Assembly: GCA_030447445.1 (NCBI GenBank)
Contig: JAUJOW010000012.1
Span: 1 to 64,000, forward strand
Source: Acidimicrobiales bacterium
GTDB taxonomy: Bacteria > Actinomycetota > Acidimicrobiia > Acidimicrobiales > Iamiaceae
Direction of reading: 5' to 3'
DNA length: 64,000 bases
The notes below the pieces were generated by a model that saw only the letters and a program-made list of their open reading frames with translations, had not been told where the DNA came from and made no database searches. Below are positions 1 through 8,811 of the stretch, piece after piece. The first letter of the stretch is position 1. Each line of letters begins with the position of its first letter. The position numbers were made by a program, and so were the translations under genes.

Positions 1-321
1 ATGGCCGAGAAGCAGAAGATCCGGATCAGGCTCAAGGCCTACGACCACGAGATCATCGATCAGTCGACCCGCAAGATCGTCGAGACCGTTGTCCGCACCC
101 AGGCCACCGTCCGCGGCCCCGTCCCCTTGCCGACCGAGAAGCACCGCTACACGGTCATCCGCTCACCCCACAAGTACAAGGACAGCCGCGAGCACTTCGA
201 GATGCGCATCCACAAGCGCCTCCTCGACATCCTCGAACCGTCGCCGAAGACGGTCGACTCCCTCCAGCGCCTCGAGCTCCCCGCCGGCGTCGACATCGAG
301 ATCAAGATCCAACAGGCCTGA
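1..321 (+). CDS. rpsJ: 30S ribosomal protein S10
   Basis: S10 is a small-subunit head protein and also the NusE antitermination factor. The 106-residue product is full length (family about 100-105) and opens with [20 protein letters not shown]. It carries the typical block [20 protein letters not shown]. The ATG is base 1 of the window, so its promoter and ribosome site lie outside. It is normally followed at once by rplC; here an unrelated gene and a new promoter intervene, so rpsJ may not be co-transcribed with the rest of the superoperon. Confidence 0.98.
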   Translation: MAEKQKIRIRLKAYDHEIIDQSTRKIVETVVRTQATVRGPVPLPTEKHRYTVIRSPHKYKDSREHFEMRIHKRLLDILEPSPKTVDSLQRLELPAGVDIEIKIQQA

Positions 322-375
322 CCGCTTGGCTCGGCGTCCCCACCGAGTGACGTCGGGGCAGCCGGGCCGTTCTCC

Positions 376-381
376 TATCGT
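376..381 (+). promoter_or_regulatory. -10 element TATCGT, leaderless start for the SGNH gene
   Basis: TATCGT lies 6 bases before the GTG at 388, so transcription would begin at or next to the start codon. No clear -35 is visible. The spacing matches about 14 other genes in this window. Assignment is by motif only. Confidence 0.45.
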
Positions 382-387
382 CGCGCT

Positions 388-1236
388 GTGCCCCCCGCCC
401 ACCGCCGGACGCCCCCACGGTGGCGTCGCCGCCTTCGTCCGTTGGCCGGGGCCGTCGTGCTGCTGTCCCTCGGGGCCGGGATGGCCGTAGCCCTGCGGGA
501 GCCGGGGACGGCATCGCCGGCCGTCGACATCCCCGCGGAGGAAGCGACCTCCTGGCGGCAGTGGCGCAGCCCCATCGAGCAGCTGCGCACCGAGCGGGTG
601 CTGCTCGTCGGTGACTCGCTCATGGCCGACGCCGCCGACCGGATCACCGAGCGCCTCACCGACATGCGGGTGCCGCACCTGGTGCGGGCGTTCCCCGGCT
701 CGGGGTTGTTCGGGAGCTTCGGGTTCGTCCACTGGCCCACGGAGGCACCGCGGCTCGTGGACTCGTTCGACCCCACCATCGTCGTCGTCGAGTTCTGCTG
801 CAACTACCGACCGCCGAACGCGGCCGCGGGCGAGGCCCCCCCGCCCAAGCCCGGGACGCTTGAGTTCTCGGCGGCGTGGGGGGCCGCGGCCCGGGCCTTC
901 GGTGAGGAGCTGGCACGGAACGGAGCTGATCTGTTCTGGGTGCTGACCCCGCCGGCCCACGACGTCGCGCTCAACCAGAACATCATCGGTCCCATCAACG
1001 CCACGACGGTCGCCAACGCCGGCCCGCTCGACCTCGAGCTGATCGACTGGGTGGGCCCGTTCACCGACGGCACGGGCCGCTACCGAGAGTCGATCGCCAC
1101 TCCCGACGGGCTGGTGCGGGTGCGCCGCGACGGCCTGCACTTCACGCCGGCGGGCGGCAGGCTGGCTGGTGACCTCGTCATCGAGGCCCTCCTGGCCGAC
1201 AGCGCCGGAAAGGTCCCCGCCCGGCCCGCCCTCTGA
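388..1236 (+). CDS. Membrane-anchored SGNH/GDSL-hydrolase-like protein
   Basis: The 282-residue product has a basic N-terminus (RRTPPRWRRRLRP) and one hydrophobic segment at about residues 20-36, so the rest is probably extracytoplasmic. The GDSL block is VLLVGDSLMAD with candidate nucleophile Ser77. The C-terminal block RDGLHFTPAGG supplies the DxxH pair (Asp248, His251). Both are hallmarks of the SGNH hydrolase/acyltransferase fold. The substrate is unknown; cell-envelope sugar or lipid O-acyl groups are possible. The gene sits between rpsJ and rplC, where no gene is expected, and has its own TATCGT element. The GTG start at 388 is supported by that spacing; no Shine-Dalgarno sequence is visible. 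Confidence 0.75.
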   Translation: MPPAHRRTPPRWRRRLRPLAGAVVLLSLGAGMAVALREPGTASPAVDIPAEEATSWRQWRSPIEQLRTERVLLVGDSLMADAADRITERLTDMRVPHLVRAFPGSGLFGSFGFVHWPTEAPRLVDSFDPTIVVVEFCCNYRPPNAAAGEAPPPKPGTLEFSAAWGAAARAFGEELARNGADLFWVLTPPAHDVALNQNIIGPINATTVANAGPLDLELIDWVGPFTDGTGRYRESIATPDGLVRVRRDGLHFTPAGGRLAGDLVIEALLADSAGKVPARPAL

Positions 1237-1249
1237 GGCGGCGGTGAGC

Positions 1250-1278
1250 TTGGCGCCGCTCGGCCCGACCGCTAGAGT
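1250..1278 (+). promoter_or_regulatory. Promoter for the rplC operon
   Basis: TTGGCG (1250-1255), a 17-base spacer, then TAGAGT (1273-1278). This predicts a start site near 1285 and a leader of about 187 bases before rplC. It would drive the ribosomal operon separately from rpsJ. Confidence 0.5.
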
Positions 1279-1397
1279 GCCCACCTCGTGCGTCCGGGCC
1301 TCCCTGCGACGCCACGGTCCCCGCAGTCCCCACGAAATCGACGTCTGCGCCGGCCTGTGCCGACACGGCCCAGGAACCCCGCAGCACAACCGGACCA

Positions 1398-1429
1398 GAC
1401 GCTCCGCCGGGCCTCCCGAGCGGAGCGTC
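1398..1429 (+). promoter_or_regulatory. Hairpin in the rplC leader
   Basis: A perfect 10-bp inverted repeat, GACGCTCCGC (1398-1407) and GCGGAGCGTC (1420-1429), encloses a 12-base loop. It lies between the predicted start site and the rplC ATG and has no T-run after it, so it does not look like a simple terminator. It could be a ribosomal-protein autoregulation site analogous to the L4-responsive S10 leader of E. coli; that role is inference. Confidence 0.55.
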
Positions 1430-1472
1430 GGCGTGAGCGGCCCCCGCCGTTCCTGCGCGAAGAGGAAGAGAC

Positions 1473-2117
1473 ATGGCAACGAAGGCGATCGTCGGCGAGA
1501 AGGTCGGCATGACACAGGTCTGGGACGACCAGAACCGCGTCGTGCCGGTCACCGTGCTCCAGGTTGCCCCCTGCCGTGTGGTCCAGGTGAAGACCCCCGA
1601 GCGCGACGGCTACAGCGCGTTGCAGGTGACGTTCGGTCACAAGAAGGCGTCGAAGCTCACCAAGCCGGTCGCCGGCCAGTTCTCCAAGGCCGGCGTTGAG
1701 CCGGGGCCTCGCCTGGTGGAGCTGCGTCTCGACGACGTCAGTGACTACGAGGTGGGCCAGGAGCTGAAGGTCGACGTTCTCGCCGACGGTGAGCGGGTCG
1801 ACGTCACCGCCGTGAGCAAGGGCAAGGGCTTCACCGGCGTGATGAAGCGCCACGGGTTCTCCGGCCAGAAGGCGAGCCACGGTGCCCACCGCATCCATCG
1901 CATGCCCGGCGCCATCGGCTCCTGCGCCACCCCGGCCCGGGTCTTCAAGGGCCAGCGGATGGCCGGACGCATGGGCGGTGAGCGGGTCACGACCTTGAAC
2001 CTCACGGTCGTCTCGGCCGACGCCGAGCGCGACCTCCTGTTGGTCAAGGGCGCGGTCCCCGGACCCAAAGGTGGGCTGGTGCTCGTACGGGACGCGGTCA
2101 AGGCGGAGGCGAGCTGA
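1473..2117 (+). CDS. rplC: 50S ribosomal protein L3
   Basis: L3 is an early-assembly large-subunit protein that binds 23S rRNA near the peptidyl-transferase centre. The 214-residue product starts [17 protein letters not shown] and has the conserved loop block [14 protein letters not shown] followed by [20 protein letters not shown]. The ATG is preceded by GAAGAGGAAGAG as ribosome site. It is the first gene after a roughly 190-base leader with a strong hairpin. The stop overlaps the rplD start (TGATG). Confidence 0.98.
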   Translation: MATKAIVGEKVGMTQVWDDQNRVVPVTVLQVAPCRVVQVKTPERDGYSALQVTFGHKKASKLTKPVAGQFSKAGVEPGPRLVELRLDDVSDYEVGQELKVDVLADGERVDVTAVSKGKGFTGVMKRHGFSGQKASHGAHRIHRMPGAIGSCATPARVFKGQRMAGRMGGERVTTLNLTVVSADAERDLLLVKGAVPGPKGGLVLVRDAVKAEAS

Positions 2118-2890
2118 TGGCCGCCGTGGACGTTCGCGACGCCACCGGGGCCACGTCGGGGTCGGTCGAGCTCGACGACGCCATCTTCGGCATCGAGCCC
2201 AACGTGGCCGTGATGCACCAGGTGGTGACGGCCCAGCTGGCAGCGCGACGGGCGGGGGGCCAGCACACCCTCACTCGAGCCGAGGTCGCCGGCGGCGGCG
2301 CCAAGCCGTGGCGCCAGAAGGGCACGGGGCGAGCTCGTCAGGGCTCCATCCGGTCGCCACAGTGGCGGGGCGGAGGCGTGGCCCTCGGCCCGAAGTCGCG
2401 CCGCTACGCCCAACGCACCCCGAAGAAGATGGTCCGCCTGGCTCTCCGGTCGGCGCTGTCGGACCGGGCCGGCGACGGTCGCGTGCTCGTGGTCGATTGG
2501 GGGTTCGACGCTCCCAAGACCGCTGCTGCTGCCGCCGCGCTGGCCGCTCTCGGGGTGACCGGTCGGGCCCTCGTGGTGCTCGACGCCGAGGACGAGGCGG
2601 TGTGGAAGAGCTTCCGCAACCTCGGCCACGTCCACCTCTGCGACGTCCGGGAGCTCAACGCCTACGACGTGCTGTGTGCCGACTGGGTGATCTTCACCCA
2701 GGCCACCTTGCCCAGTTCGACGCCCAGCCCAACCGCCCCGGTGGCCGGTGACGACGACGCTGTGGGCACGCCGGTCACGGTGGGGGCGGACGAGGAGGTC
2801 GGGGCCGAGGACGAGGGCCTCATCGGCGATGAAGACCTGATCGAGGAGACGACCGTGGCCACCGAGGACGAGGAAGGTGAGCCGGCGTGA
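2117..2890 (+). CDS. rplD: 50S ribosomal protein L4 with acidic C-terminal tail
   Basis: L4 binds 23S rRNA, lines the exit tunnel and in many bacteria represses its own operon. The core (about residues 1-210) has the family signature [19 protein letters not shown] and [13 protein letters not shown]. After residue ~212 comes a tail of about 45 residues rich in Asp and Glu, ending EDEEGEPA, not found in the usual ~205-residue L4. The tail is in frame and the gene is undamaged, so it looks real. The start overlaps the rplC stop. Confidence 0.97.
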   Translation: MAAVDVRDATGATSGSVELDDAIFGIEPNVAVMHQVVTAQLAARRAGGQHTLTRAEVAGGGAKPWRQKGTGRARQGSIRSPQWRGGGVALGPKSRRYAQRTPKKMVRLALRSALSDRAGDGRVLVVDWGFDAPKTAAAAAALAALGVTGRALVVLDAEDEAVWKSFRNLGHVHLCDVRELNAYDVLCADWVIFTQATLPSSTPSPTAPVAGDDDAVGTPVTVGADEEVGAEDEGLIGDEDLIEETTVATEDEEGEPA

Positions 2891-3177
2891 AGGATCCCCG
2901 TACGGTCGTCCTGCGTCCGGTCGTCAGCGAGAAGTCCTACGGCCTGCTCGAGTCCAACGTCTACACGTTCGTCGTGCACCCCGACGCGTCGAAGCCAGAG
3001 ATCCACGACGCCGTGGGGGCCATCTTCGGGGTCAACGTGCTCAAGGTGAACACGCTGAACCGGAAGGGCAAGACCACCCGCAACCGTCGGACCGGCAAGG
3101 TCGGCAAGCGGGCCGATACCAAGCGAGCGATCGTCACGCTCGCCGCCGGCGATTCGATCGAGCTCTTCGAGGCATAG
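2887..3177 (+). CDS. rplW: 50S ribosomal protein L23
   Basis: L23 lies at the tunnel exit and docks trigger factor and SRP. The 96-residue product begins with GTG ([20 protein letters not shown]) and includes the conserved [14 protein letters not shown] segment. The start overlaps the rplD stop (GTGA). Length is normal. Confidence 0.97.
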   Translation: MKDPRTVVLRPVVSEKSYGLLESNVYTFVVHPDASKPEIHDAVGAIFGVNVLKVNTLNRKGKTTRNRRTGKVGKRADTKRAIVTLAAGDSIELFEA

Positions 3178-3181
3178 GACC

Positions 3182-4014
3182 ATGGCCCTCCGCAAGCGCA
3201 AGCCCACCAGCCCCGGGCGCCGGTTCCAGACCGTCTCGGACTTCGCCGAGGTCACCCGCGACCGGCCCGAGAAGTCGCTGCTGGCTCCCCGCAGTGGGAC
3301 CGGCGGCCGCAACAACCACGGCCACAAGACGGCCCGGCACAAGGGTGGTGGCCACAAGCGCCAGTACCGCCTGATCGACTTCCGTCGCACCAAGGACGGC
3401 GTGCCGGCCAAGGTGGCCGCCGTCGAGTACGACCCCAACCGCAACTGCCGCATCCTGTTGCTGCACTACCTCGACGGCGAGAAGCGCTACATCCTCGCTC
3501 CCAACGGGGTGAAGGTCGGCGACCGGCTGCAGTCGGGGCAGGGGTCCGAGATCCGTCCCGGCAACGCGCTGGCGCTGCGCTACATCCCGGTGGGCACCAC
3601 CGTCCACAACGTCGAGCTCAAGCCGGGCGGCGGCGGCAAGATGGCCCGCAGCGCCGGTTCGAGCGTCCAGCTCGTGGCCAAGGAGGGCGACTTCGCCACC
3701 CTGCGGCTGCCGAGCACCGAGATGCGGCGGGTGCCCATCGACTGCCGGGCCACCGTCGGCACCGTCGGCAACGCCGAAGCCGAGCTGGTCAAGGTGGGCA
3801 AGGCCGGCCGGAACCGCTGGAAGGGCGTGCGCCCCAGACTCTCGGCGTGGCCATGAACCCGGTCGACCACCCCACGGTGGCGGCGAGGGCAAGACGAGCG
3901 GCGGTCGCCACCCCGTGTCGCCATGGGGTCAGCCCGAGGGCGCACCCGGGACAAGAACAAGCCGTCCCAGAAGCTCATCGTCCGGCGCCGCCGCACCGCG
4001 GCTCGAGGAGGTAG
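3182..4014 (+). CDS. rplB: 50S ribosomal protein L2 (3' end frameshifted)
   Basis: L2 binds 23S rRNA at the peptidyl-transferase region. Residues 1-220 read cleanly to NRWKGVRP. The reading frame then breaks near 3836, at DHPHGGG (about 3875) and at the EGRTRDKNK block (about 3940); each break is repaired by adding one C in a C-run. With these corrections the universal tail [21 protein letters not shown] to [12 protein letters not shown] is recovered, and a TAG at 4012-4014 becomes the likely stop. That TAG lies 2 bases before the rpsS GTG. L2 is essential, so base-call errors are the likely cause. Uncorrected, the protein would end at 3856 lacking its conserved C-terminus. Confidence 0.9.
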
Positions 4015-4016
4015 CG

Positions 4017-4285
4017 GTGCCCCGTTCGCTCAAGAAGGGCCCTTCGTGGACGACCACCTGCTGTCGAAGGTGGACGACCTGAACACCAAGGGCGAGAAGC
4101 GGGTGGTGAAGACGTGGTCCCGCCGTTCCACGATCATCCCCGACATGGTGGGCCACACCATCGCCGTGCACGACGGTCGCAAGCACGTGCCGGTGTACGT
4201 CACCGAGTCGATGGTCGGCCACAAGCTGGAGCGAGTTCGCCCCACCCGCACCTTCCGGTTCCACGCCGGCCAGGAGAACGCCTGA
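4017..4285 (+). CDS. rpsS: 30S ribosomal protein S19 (frameshifted)
   Basis: S19 is a small-subunit head protein. GTG at 4017, preceded by GAGGAGG, gives VPRSLKKGP; one missing C near 4044 restores [16 protein letters not shown] and the rest to [10 protein letters not shown] and the TGA at 4285. A second, self-compensating pair of indels near 4230-4245 turns the expected KLGEFAPTRTF into [11 protein letters not shown]. Corrected length is about 90 residues, as usual. Stop and spacing to rplV (11 bases) are normal. Confidence 0.92.
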
Positions 4286-4296
4286 GGTCGGCGCTG

Positions 4297-5090
4297 ATGA
4301 CCTTCGGCGTCAAGACCAACGAGCGCCCGGGTACCCGCCCAGGTGCGCTACGTGCGCATGTCGGCGTCCAAGGCCCGCGCCGCCGCTTCGACCCATCCGC
4401 GGTCGACACGTCGCCGAGGCCGACGAGGTGCTGCGCTTCCTCGAGCGCGACGCCGCCATCGTGGTCCGCAAGTGCCTGGCCTCGGCGGTGGCCAACGCTG
4501 CCACCAACGACGAGCAGGACCCCGAGACCTTGTTCGTCTCGGCCTGCTTCGCCGACGAAGGACCCACGCTCAAGCGGTGGCGGCCCCGGGCACGGGGCCG
4601 GGCCACCGCATCCGCAAGCGCACCTGCCACATCACCATCATCGTGAGCCGCCTGCCCGACGCCGAGCTGCGACGCCGCCAGGAGCGCCAGGCCGCCGCCG
4701 CCCCGTCTGGCCGGGCCCGCCGCCGCGGCGGTGCCGTCGCCGATCGCCGCTCCCGGGTGGCCCGCAGCCGCCAGCGGGACCGAGGCGCCGCAACCACCGA
4801 GGAGACCAGCATGCCCGACGAGCCATCGACCCCTGTGCCGGGCGAGCCCACCGAGGAGACCCTCGAGGCGGCCGAGGAAGCCGAGGAGTCCACGCCGAGA
4901 GGCGGCGATGACGCCGACCGGCCGACGTCCGACACGGTTCGGCCGCCGCCGCCGGTGCGACCGTGGAAGGCGTCGACGAGGTCGGCCCGTCCGGCCCGGG
5001 CGGGCCGAGGCCGAGCTGGCCGAACAGGACGCTGCCGTCGACCACGACCTCGACGTCGCCGACGACCTCGACGCCGAGGAGGACCGGTAA
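4297..5090 (+). CDS. rplV: 50S ribosomal protein L22 with long acidic tail (frameshifted)
   Basis: L22 lines the exit tunnel. ATG at 4297 gives [14 protein letters not shown]. The frame shifts at about 4335, and again around 4385-4395, before resuming as [21 protein letters not shown] missing C near 4612 restores [20 protein letters not shown], the conserved L22 C-terminal strand. The gene continues for well over 100 codons as an Ala/Arg- then Asp/Glu-rich tail ending DAEEDR at the TAA 5088-5090, with further shifts near 4935 and 5013. A corrected protein of about 264 residues is more than twice the usual ~110. Long L22 tails occur in Actinobacteria, but the exact tail here cannot be trusted. 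Confidence 0.85.
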
Positions 5091-5093
5091 CCC

Positions 5094-6006
5094 ATGGGCC
5101 AGAAGGTCACCCCTACGGGTTCCGCCTCGGCGTGACCACCGACTGGAAGTCGCGGTGGTTCGAGGGGCGCAAGGAGTACGCCGACTTCATCATCGAGGAC
5201 TGGAAGATCCGCGATCGGCTGATGACCGACCTACCCCACGCCGCCATCAGCCGTCGGGTCGAACGCACCCGTGACCGCCTGCGGGTCGACGTCTACACGG
5301 CCAGGCCCGGGATCGTCATCGGCGCCGGGGCACAGAGGCCGACCGCCTCCGCAGCGAGCTCACCAAGATCACGGGCAGCCACAAGGTCCAGCTGAACATC
5401 CAGAGATCAAGCAGCCCAGCTCGACGCCGCCCTCATCGCCCAGGGCGCCGACCAGCTGGCCGGTCGGGTGGCGTCTTCCGCCGGGCCGCCAGCGGGCCGT
5501 GCAGAACGCTCAGAAGGCCGGCGCGCTCGGCATCGGGTGGGAGTGCTCGGGTCGCCTGGGCGGGGCGGGGTGAGCCGCACCGAGTGGTACCGCGAGGGCC
5601 GGGTGCCGTTGCACACCCTGCGGGCCGACATCGACTACGGGTTCCGAGAGGCCAAGACCACCGCCGGCCGCATCGGGGTCAAGGTCTGGATCTACAAGGG
5701 CGACATACTGCCCTACAAGACCCAGGCCGAGGACAAGATCAGCCGCGAAGCGGCCATGGCCGTCGGCGAGGCCTCCGGCCAGGGCAACGCCCCGCAAGGT
5801 CGAGTCCTCGACCGCCGCCGTCGCCTGGTCGCCGAGTCGGCTCCGGTGGAAGCCGTCGACACCGCCGCCGAGCCCGGCGACGAGGCCAAGCCCTGGTCCA
5901 CGAAGCCGACCCCGAGTTCGAGAGCTCCTCGCCGAGGAGGAGGAGATCGGAGCGCTCGGTCCGCGAGCACCACGAGATCCCCCACTTCCGTCCGGGGGAC
6001 GAGTAG
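5094..6006 (+). CDS. rpsC: 30S ribosomal protein S3 (many frameshifts)
   Basis: S3 forms the mRNA entry site. ATG at 5094 gives MGQKV. Adding one C near 5112 restores [19 protein letters not shown]. Later fragments include [20 protein letters not shown], the KH-domain region around 5340-5400, [20 protein letters not shown] and [15 protein letters not shown]. Each joins the next only after single-base corrections (about 5320, 5400, 5420, 5470-5500, 5530, 5570, 5795 and later). The C-terminal tail is acidic and ends in [11 protein letters not shown] at the TAG 6004-6006. It is the most damaged gene in the window. Confidence 0.85.
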
Positions 6007-6008
6007 CC

Positions 6009-6416
6009 ATGTTGATGCCACGCAGGTCAAGCACCGCAAGCACCACCGCCGCCTCCAGGTGACGCCAAGGCGGCACCACCGTCACCGCTGGCGACTACGG
6101 GATCCAGGCCCTCGAACCGGGCTGGGTCACCGCCCGGCGATCGAGGCGGCCCGGATCGCCATGGCGCGCCGCCATCCGCTGCGGCGGCAAGGTGTGGATC
6201 AACGTGTTCCTGGACAAGCCGGTCACGGAGAAGCCGGCCGAGACCTGCATGGGCTCGGGCAAGGGGAACCCGAGCGGTGGGTGGCGGTGGTCAAGCCCGC
6301 CGGGTGCTGTTCGAGTCGTCTACGTGTCGATCGGTGGGGTCTGCGAGGCCATCGACCGGGCCATCCAGAAGCTGCCCATCAAGGCCCGCCTGGTCACCCG
6401 GACCGAGGGGTTCTGA
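6009..6416 (+). CDS. rplP: 50S ribosomal protein L16 (frameshifted)
   Basis: L16 helps form the A-site region of the large subunit. ATG at 6009 (MLMPR) must gain a G near 6025 to read VKHRKHHR. Readable fragments are [45 protein letters not shown] and [22 protein letters not shown] with TGA at 6414-6416. At least four corrections are needed. Corrected length is about 137 residues, typical for L16. The stop overlaps the rpmC ATG. Confidence 0.87.
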
Positions 6417-6639
6417 TGGCCCGCGCCGACTCGGTGGCCAACCTCGACGACGCCACCCTCAGTGAGCGTCTGGCCGAGGCCCGCCAGAGCTGTTCAACCT
6501 GCGCTTCCAGCACGTCACCGGTCAGCTCGACAGCGAACACCGCGCCTGCGCCAGATGCGGCGCCAGGTGGCGCGGATCACCACCAGGCTGCGGGGCCTCG
6601 AGAGATCGCCGCCGAAGCCTCTCCGAGGAGCGTGCCTGA
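6416..6639 (+). CDS. rpmC: 50S ribosomal protein L29 (frameshifted)
   Basis: L29 sits near the exit tunnel. ATG at 6416 overlaps the rplP stop and gives [20 protein letters not shown]. After AEARQ the frame breaks near 6490; the expected [14 protein letters not shown] is readable in the next frame, then [17 protein letters not shown], then EIAAEA and SEERA before TGA 6637-6639. Corrected length is about 74 residues, within the family range. Confidence 0.85.
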
Positions 6640-6917
6640 TGGCCGAGACCGACGAGCGCCGGCCCAACCCCCACAAGGTGCGCCAGGGGTGGTCACCTCG
6701 GCCGGCATGGAGAAGACGGTCGTGGTCCGCACCACCGACCGGGTCCGCCACCGCTGTACGGCAAGACGATGCAGCGGTCGAAGACGCTCTATGCCCATGA
6801 CGAGGTCAACGACCTGCGCGTCGGCGACCGGGTCCTCGTCCAGGAGACCCGCCCCCCGTCGAAGCTCAAGCGGTGCGGGTCACCGACGTGCTGGAACGGG
6901 CAGAAGTGATCCTGTGA
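6639..6917 (+). CDS. rpsQ: 30S ribosomal protein S17 (frameshifted)
   Basis: S17 binds 16S rRNA in the small-subunit body. ATG at 6639 overlaps the rpmC stop. Three single-base omissions, near 6690 (GGGG run), 6752 and 6873, when repaired give [36 protein letters not shown] and KLKRWRVTDVLE, ending at TGA 6915-6917. The three losses return the gene to its original frame, which supports counting them as missing bases. Corrected length is about 93 residues. Confidence 0.88.
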
Positions 6918-7277
6918 TCCAGCAGGAGACCCGGCTGCGGGTGGCCGACAACAGCGGCGCCAAGGAAGTGCTCTGCATCAAGGTGCTGGGGGCTCCAAGC
7001 GGCGCTACGCGCCCATCGGGGACATCTTCGTGGCCACCGTGAAGGACGCCATCCCGGAGCAGGCGTCGGAAGGGGCGTCGTCAGCGTGCGTCGTCGTCCG
7101 GGTGAAGAAGAGAAGCGGCGGCCGGACGGGTCCTACATCCGCTTCGACGAGAACGCCGCCGTGCTCATCAACGACCAGCAACAACCCCGCGGCACCCGCA
7201 TCTTCGGCCCCGTCGGCCGGGAGCTGCGCGACAAGCGCTTCATGCGGATCGTGTCGCTCGCCCCGGAGGTGCTCTAG
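6914..7277 (+). CDS. rplN: 50S ribosomal protein L14 (frameshifted)
   Basis: L14 contacts the L19/L3 region at the subunit interface. The GTG at 6914 overlaps the rpsQ stop (GTGA) and gives [20 protein letters not shown]. One missing G near 6991 restores [20 protein letters not shown]. Two or more shifts around 7065-7115 join this to [20 protein letters not shown] and the C-terminus [19 protein letters not shown]. The TAG at 7275-7277 abuts the rplX ATG. The last damaged gene of the cluster. Confidence 0.9.
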
Positions 7278-7589
7278 ATGGCTGGGCTGAGGATCAAGAA
7301 GGGTGACCGGGTTCGCGTGCTCACCGGCAAGGACCGGGGCAAGGAGGGCGTGGTCATGCGCGCGCTGCCGGATGCCAACAAGGTGATCGTCGACGGCGTC
7401 AACGTGGCCAAGAAGCACCAGAAGGCCCGCACGGCCACCATGCAGGGCGGCATCATCGACAAGGACATGCCCATCCCGGTGCCCAACGTGGCCCTGCTGT
7501 GCCCGAGCTGCGGGCCCACGAGGGTCGGCTACAAGGGCACCGGCGCCGACAAGGTTCGGGTGTGCAAGAAGTGCGGGGCCGAGCTCTGA
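7278..7589 (+). CDS. rplX: 50S ribosomal protein L24
   Basis: L24 is an assembly initiator of the large subunit. The 103-residue product has the KOW motif [20 protein letters not shown] near its N-terminus. It ends with a CPSC...CKKC four-cysteine knuckle (CPSCG, then [11 protein letters not shown]), as in other L24 with a zinc-type tail. ATG at 7278 directly follows the rplN stop. From here the sequence is clean again. Confidence 0.96.
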   Translation: MAGLRIKKGDRVRVLTGKDRGKEGVVMRALPDANKVIVDGVNVAKKHQKARTATMQGGIIDKDMPIPVPNVALLCPSCGPTRVGYKGTGADKVRVCKKCGAEL

Positions 7590-8182
7590 TGACCGACACG
7601 ACCACCCCCGGCACGACCACCGCCGGCGCCACGGTGCCCCGGCTGAAGCAGCGCTACGACGCCGAGATCCGGGCCCAGTTGCAGGACCAGCTCGGCCTGG
7701 CCAACGTCATGGAGGTCCCACGGTTCTCCAAGATCGTGGTGAACATGGGCGTCGGGGCGGCGGTGGCCCAGCCGTCGCTGCTCGAGGGTGCCGTCCGTGA
7801 CCTCACCGTCATCACCGGCCAGAAGCCGCTCGTGACCCGGGCCAAGAAGTCGATCGCCGGTTTCAAGCTCCGGGAGGGCAACCCCATCGGGGCCAAGGTG
7901 ACCATGCGGGGCGATCGCATGTGGGAGTTCCTCGACCGGCTCATCAGCGTCGCCATCCCCCGCATCCGTGACTTCCGGGGGCTGCCACCCAACGCCTTCG
8001 ACGGGCGAGGCAACTACACGTTCGGCGTCACCGAGCAGCTCATCTTCCCCGAGATCGACTACGACCGCATCGACACCACTCGGGGCATGGACATATCGAT
8101 CGTCACCACCGCCCGCACCGACCCCGAGGGCAAGGCGCTGCTCGCCGCCTTCGGCTTCCCATTCACCCGTGAGGTGATCTGA
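7589..8182 (+). CDS. rplE: 50S ribosomal protein L5
   Basis: L5 binds 5S rRNA and contacts the P-site tRNA. The product has 197 residues, about 15 more than usual because of a Thr-rich N-terminal extension ([16 protein letters not shown]). Conserved blocks are [34 protein letters not shown] and [19 protein letters not shown]. The ATG overlaps the rplX stop (TGATG). Confidence 0.97.
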   Translation: MTDTTTPGTTTAGATVPRLKQRYDAEIRAQLQDQLGLANVMEVPRFSKIVVNMGVGAAVAQPSLLEGAVRDLTVITGQKPLVTRAKKSIAGFKLREGNPIGAKVTMRGDRMWEFLDRLISVAIPRIRDFRGLPPNAFDGRGNYTFGVTEQLIFPEIDYDRIDTTRGMDISIVTTARTDPEGKALLAAFGFPFTREVI

Positions 8183-8367
8183 TGGCCAAGAAGGCACTCA
8201 TCAACAAGGCGAACCGCAAGCCCAAGTTCAAGGTTCGGGCCTACACCCGGTGCCAGCGCTGCGGTCGACCGCACTCGGTGTACCGCAAGTTCAAGCTGTG
8301 CCGCGTGTGCCTGCGGGAGATGGTCCACGCCGGGGAGATCCCCGGTGTCACCAAGGCCAGCTGGTGA
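8182..8367 (+). CDS. rpsN: 30S ribosomal protein S14, zinc-binding type
   Basis: A 61-residue short S14 of the type-Z form. It has CQRC and CRVC pairs separated by 12 residues, which bind zinc, and the normal ending GVTKASW. The ATG overlaps the rplE stop (ATGA-type junction). No zinc-free paralogue is seen in this window. Confidence 0.97.
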   Translation: MAKKALINKANRKPKFKVRAYTRCQRCGRPHSVYRKFKLCRVCLREMVHAGEIPGVTKASW

Positions 8368-8380
8368 GGGGAGCGCAACG

Positions 8381-8785
8381 ATGACGATGACCGATCCGAT
8401 CGCCGACATGTTGACCCGGCTGCGCAACGCCAACGTGGCCATGCACGACGACGTGCGGATGCCGTCGTCGAAGCAGAAGGAGGCCCTCGCCGCCATCCTC
8501 AAGCAGGAGGGCTACATCGAGGACTTCGCCGTCGCCAACAACGACACCCGCCCGGGCCGCACCCTGACGGTGACCATGAAGTACTCACCGGAGCGGTCCC
8601 GCACGATCTCTGGCCTGCGCCGGGTGTCCAAGCCCGGGCTGCGGGTCTACTCCAAGGCCGACAAGGTGCCGCGGGTGCTCGGCGGGCTCGGCGTCGCCAT
8701 CGTGTCCACCAGCACAGGGCTCATGACCGACCGGGAAGCTCGCCGGCGCAAGGTCGGAGGCGAGATCCTGTGCTTCGTCTGGTGA
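8381..8785 (+). CDS. rpsH: 30S ribosomal protein S8
   Basis: S8 binds the central domain of 16S rRNA and in E. coli represses the spc operon. The 134-residue product opens [20 protein letters not shown] and ends with the conserved GGEILCFVW. Two ATGs lie in frame (8381 and 8387). The first is kept because it is followed by the longer N-terminus and preceded by GAGGGGAG; the second is possible. Confidence 0.97.
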   Translation: MTMTDPIADMLTRLRNANVAMHDDVRMPSSKQKEALAAILKQEGYIEDFAVANNDTRPGRTLTVTMKYSPERSRTISGLRRVSKPGLRVYSKADKVPRVLGGLGVAIVSTSTGLMTDREARRRKVGGEILCFVW

Positions 8786-8811
8786 GCGTGAGAGCGAAGG
8801 AAGGCTGAGCG

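Noticed and set aside
163..1515. A 450-residue minus-strand frame across rpsJ and the SGNH gene
   Set aside because: It is antisense to two supported genes and has no recognisable family features.
5468..7042. A single 524-residue protein spanning rpsC to rplN
   Set aside because: It stitches together out-of-frame pieces of five ribosomal genes in the indel-rich patch.
3836..7277. Programmed frameshifting or pseudogenes as explanation for the broken ribosomal genes
   Set aside because: There are too many sites, mostly base losses in C or G runs, without slippery-site/pseudoknot pairs, and the genes are essential.
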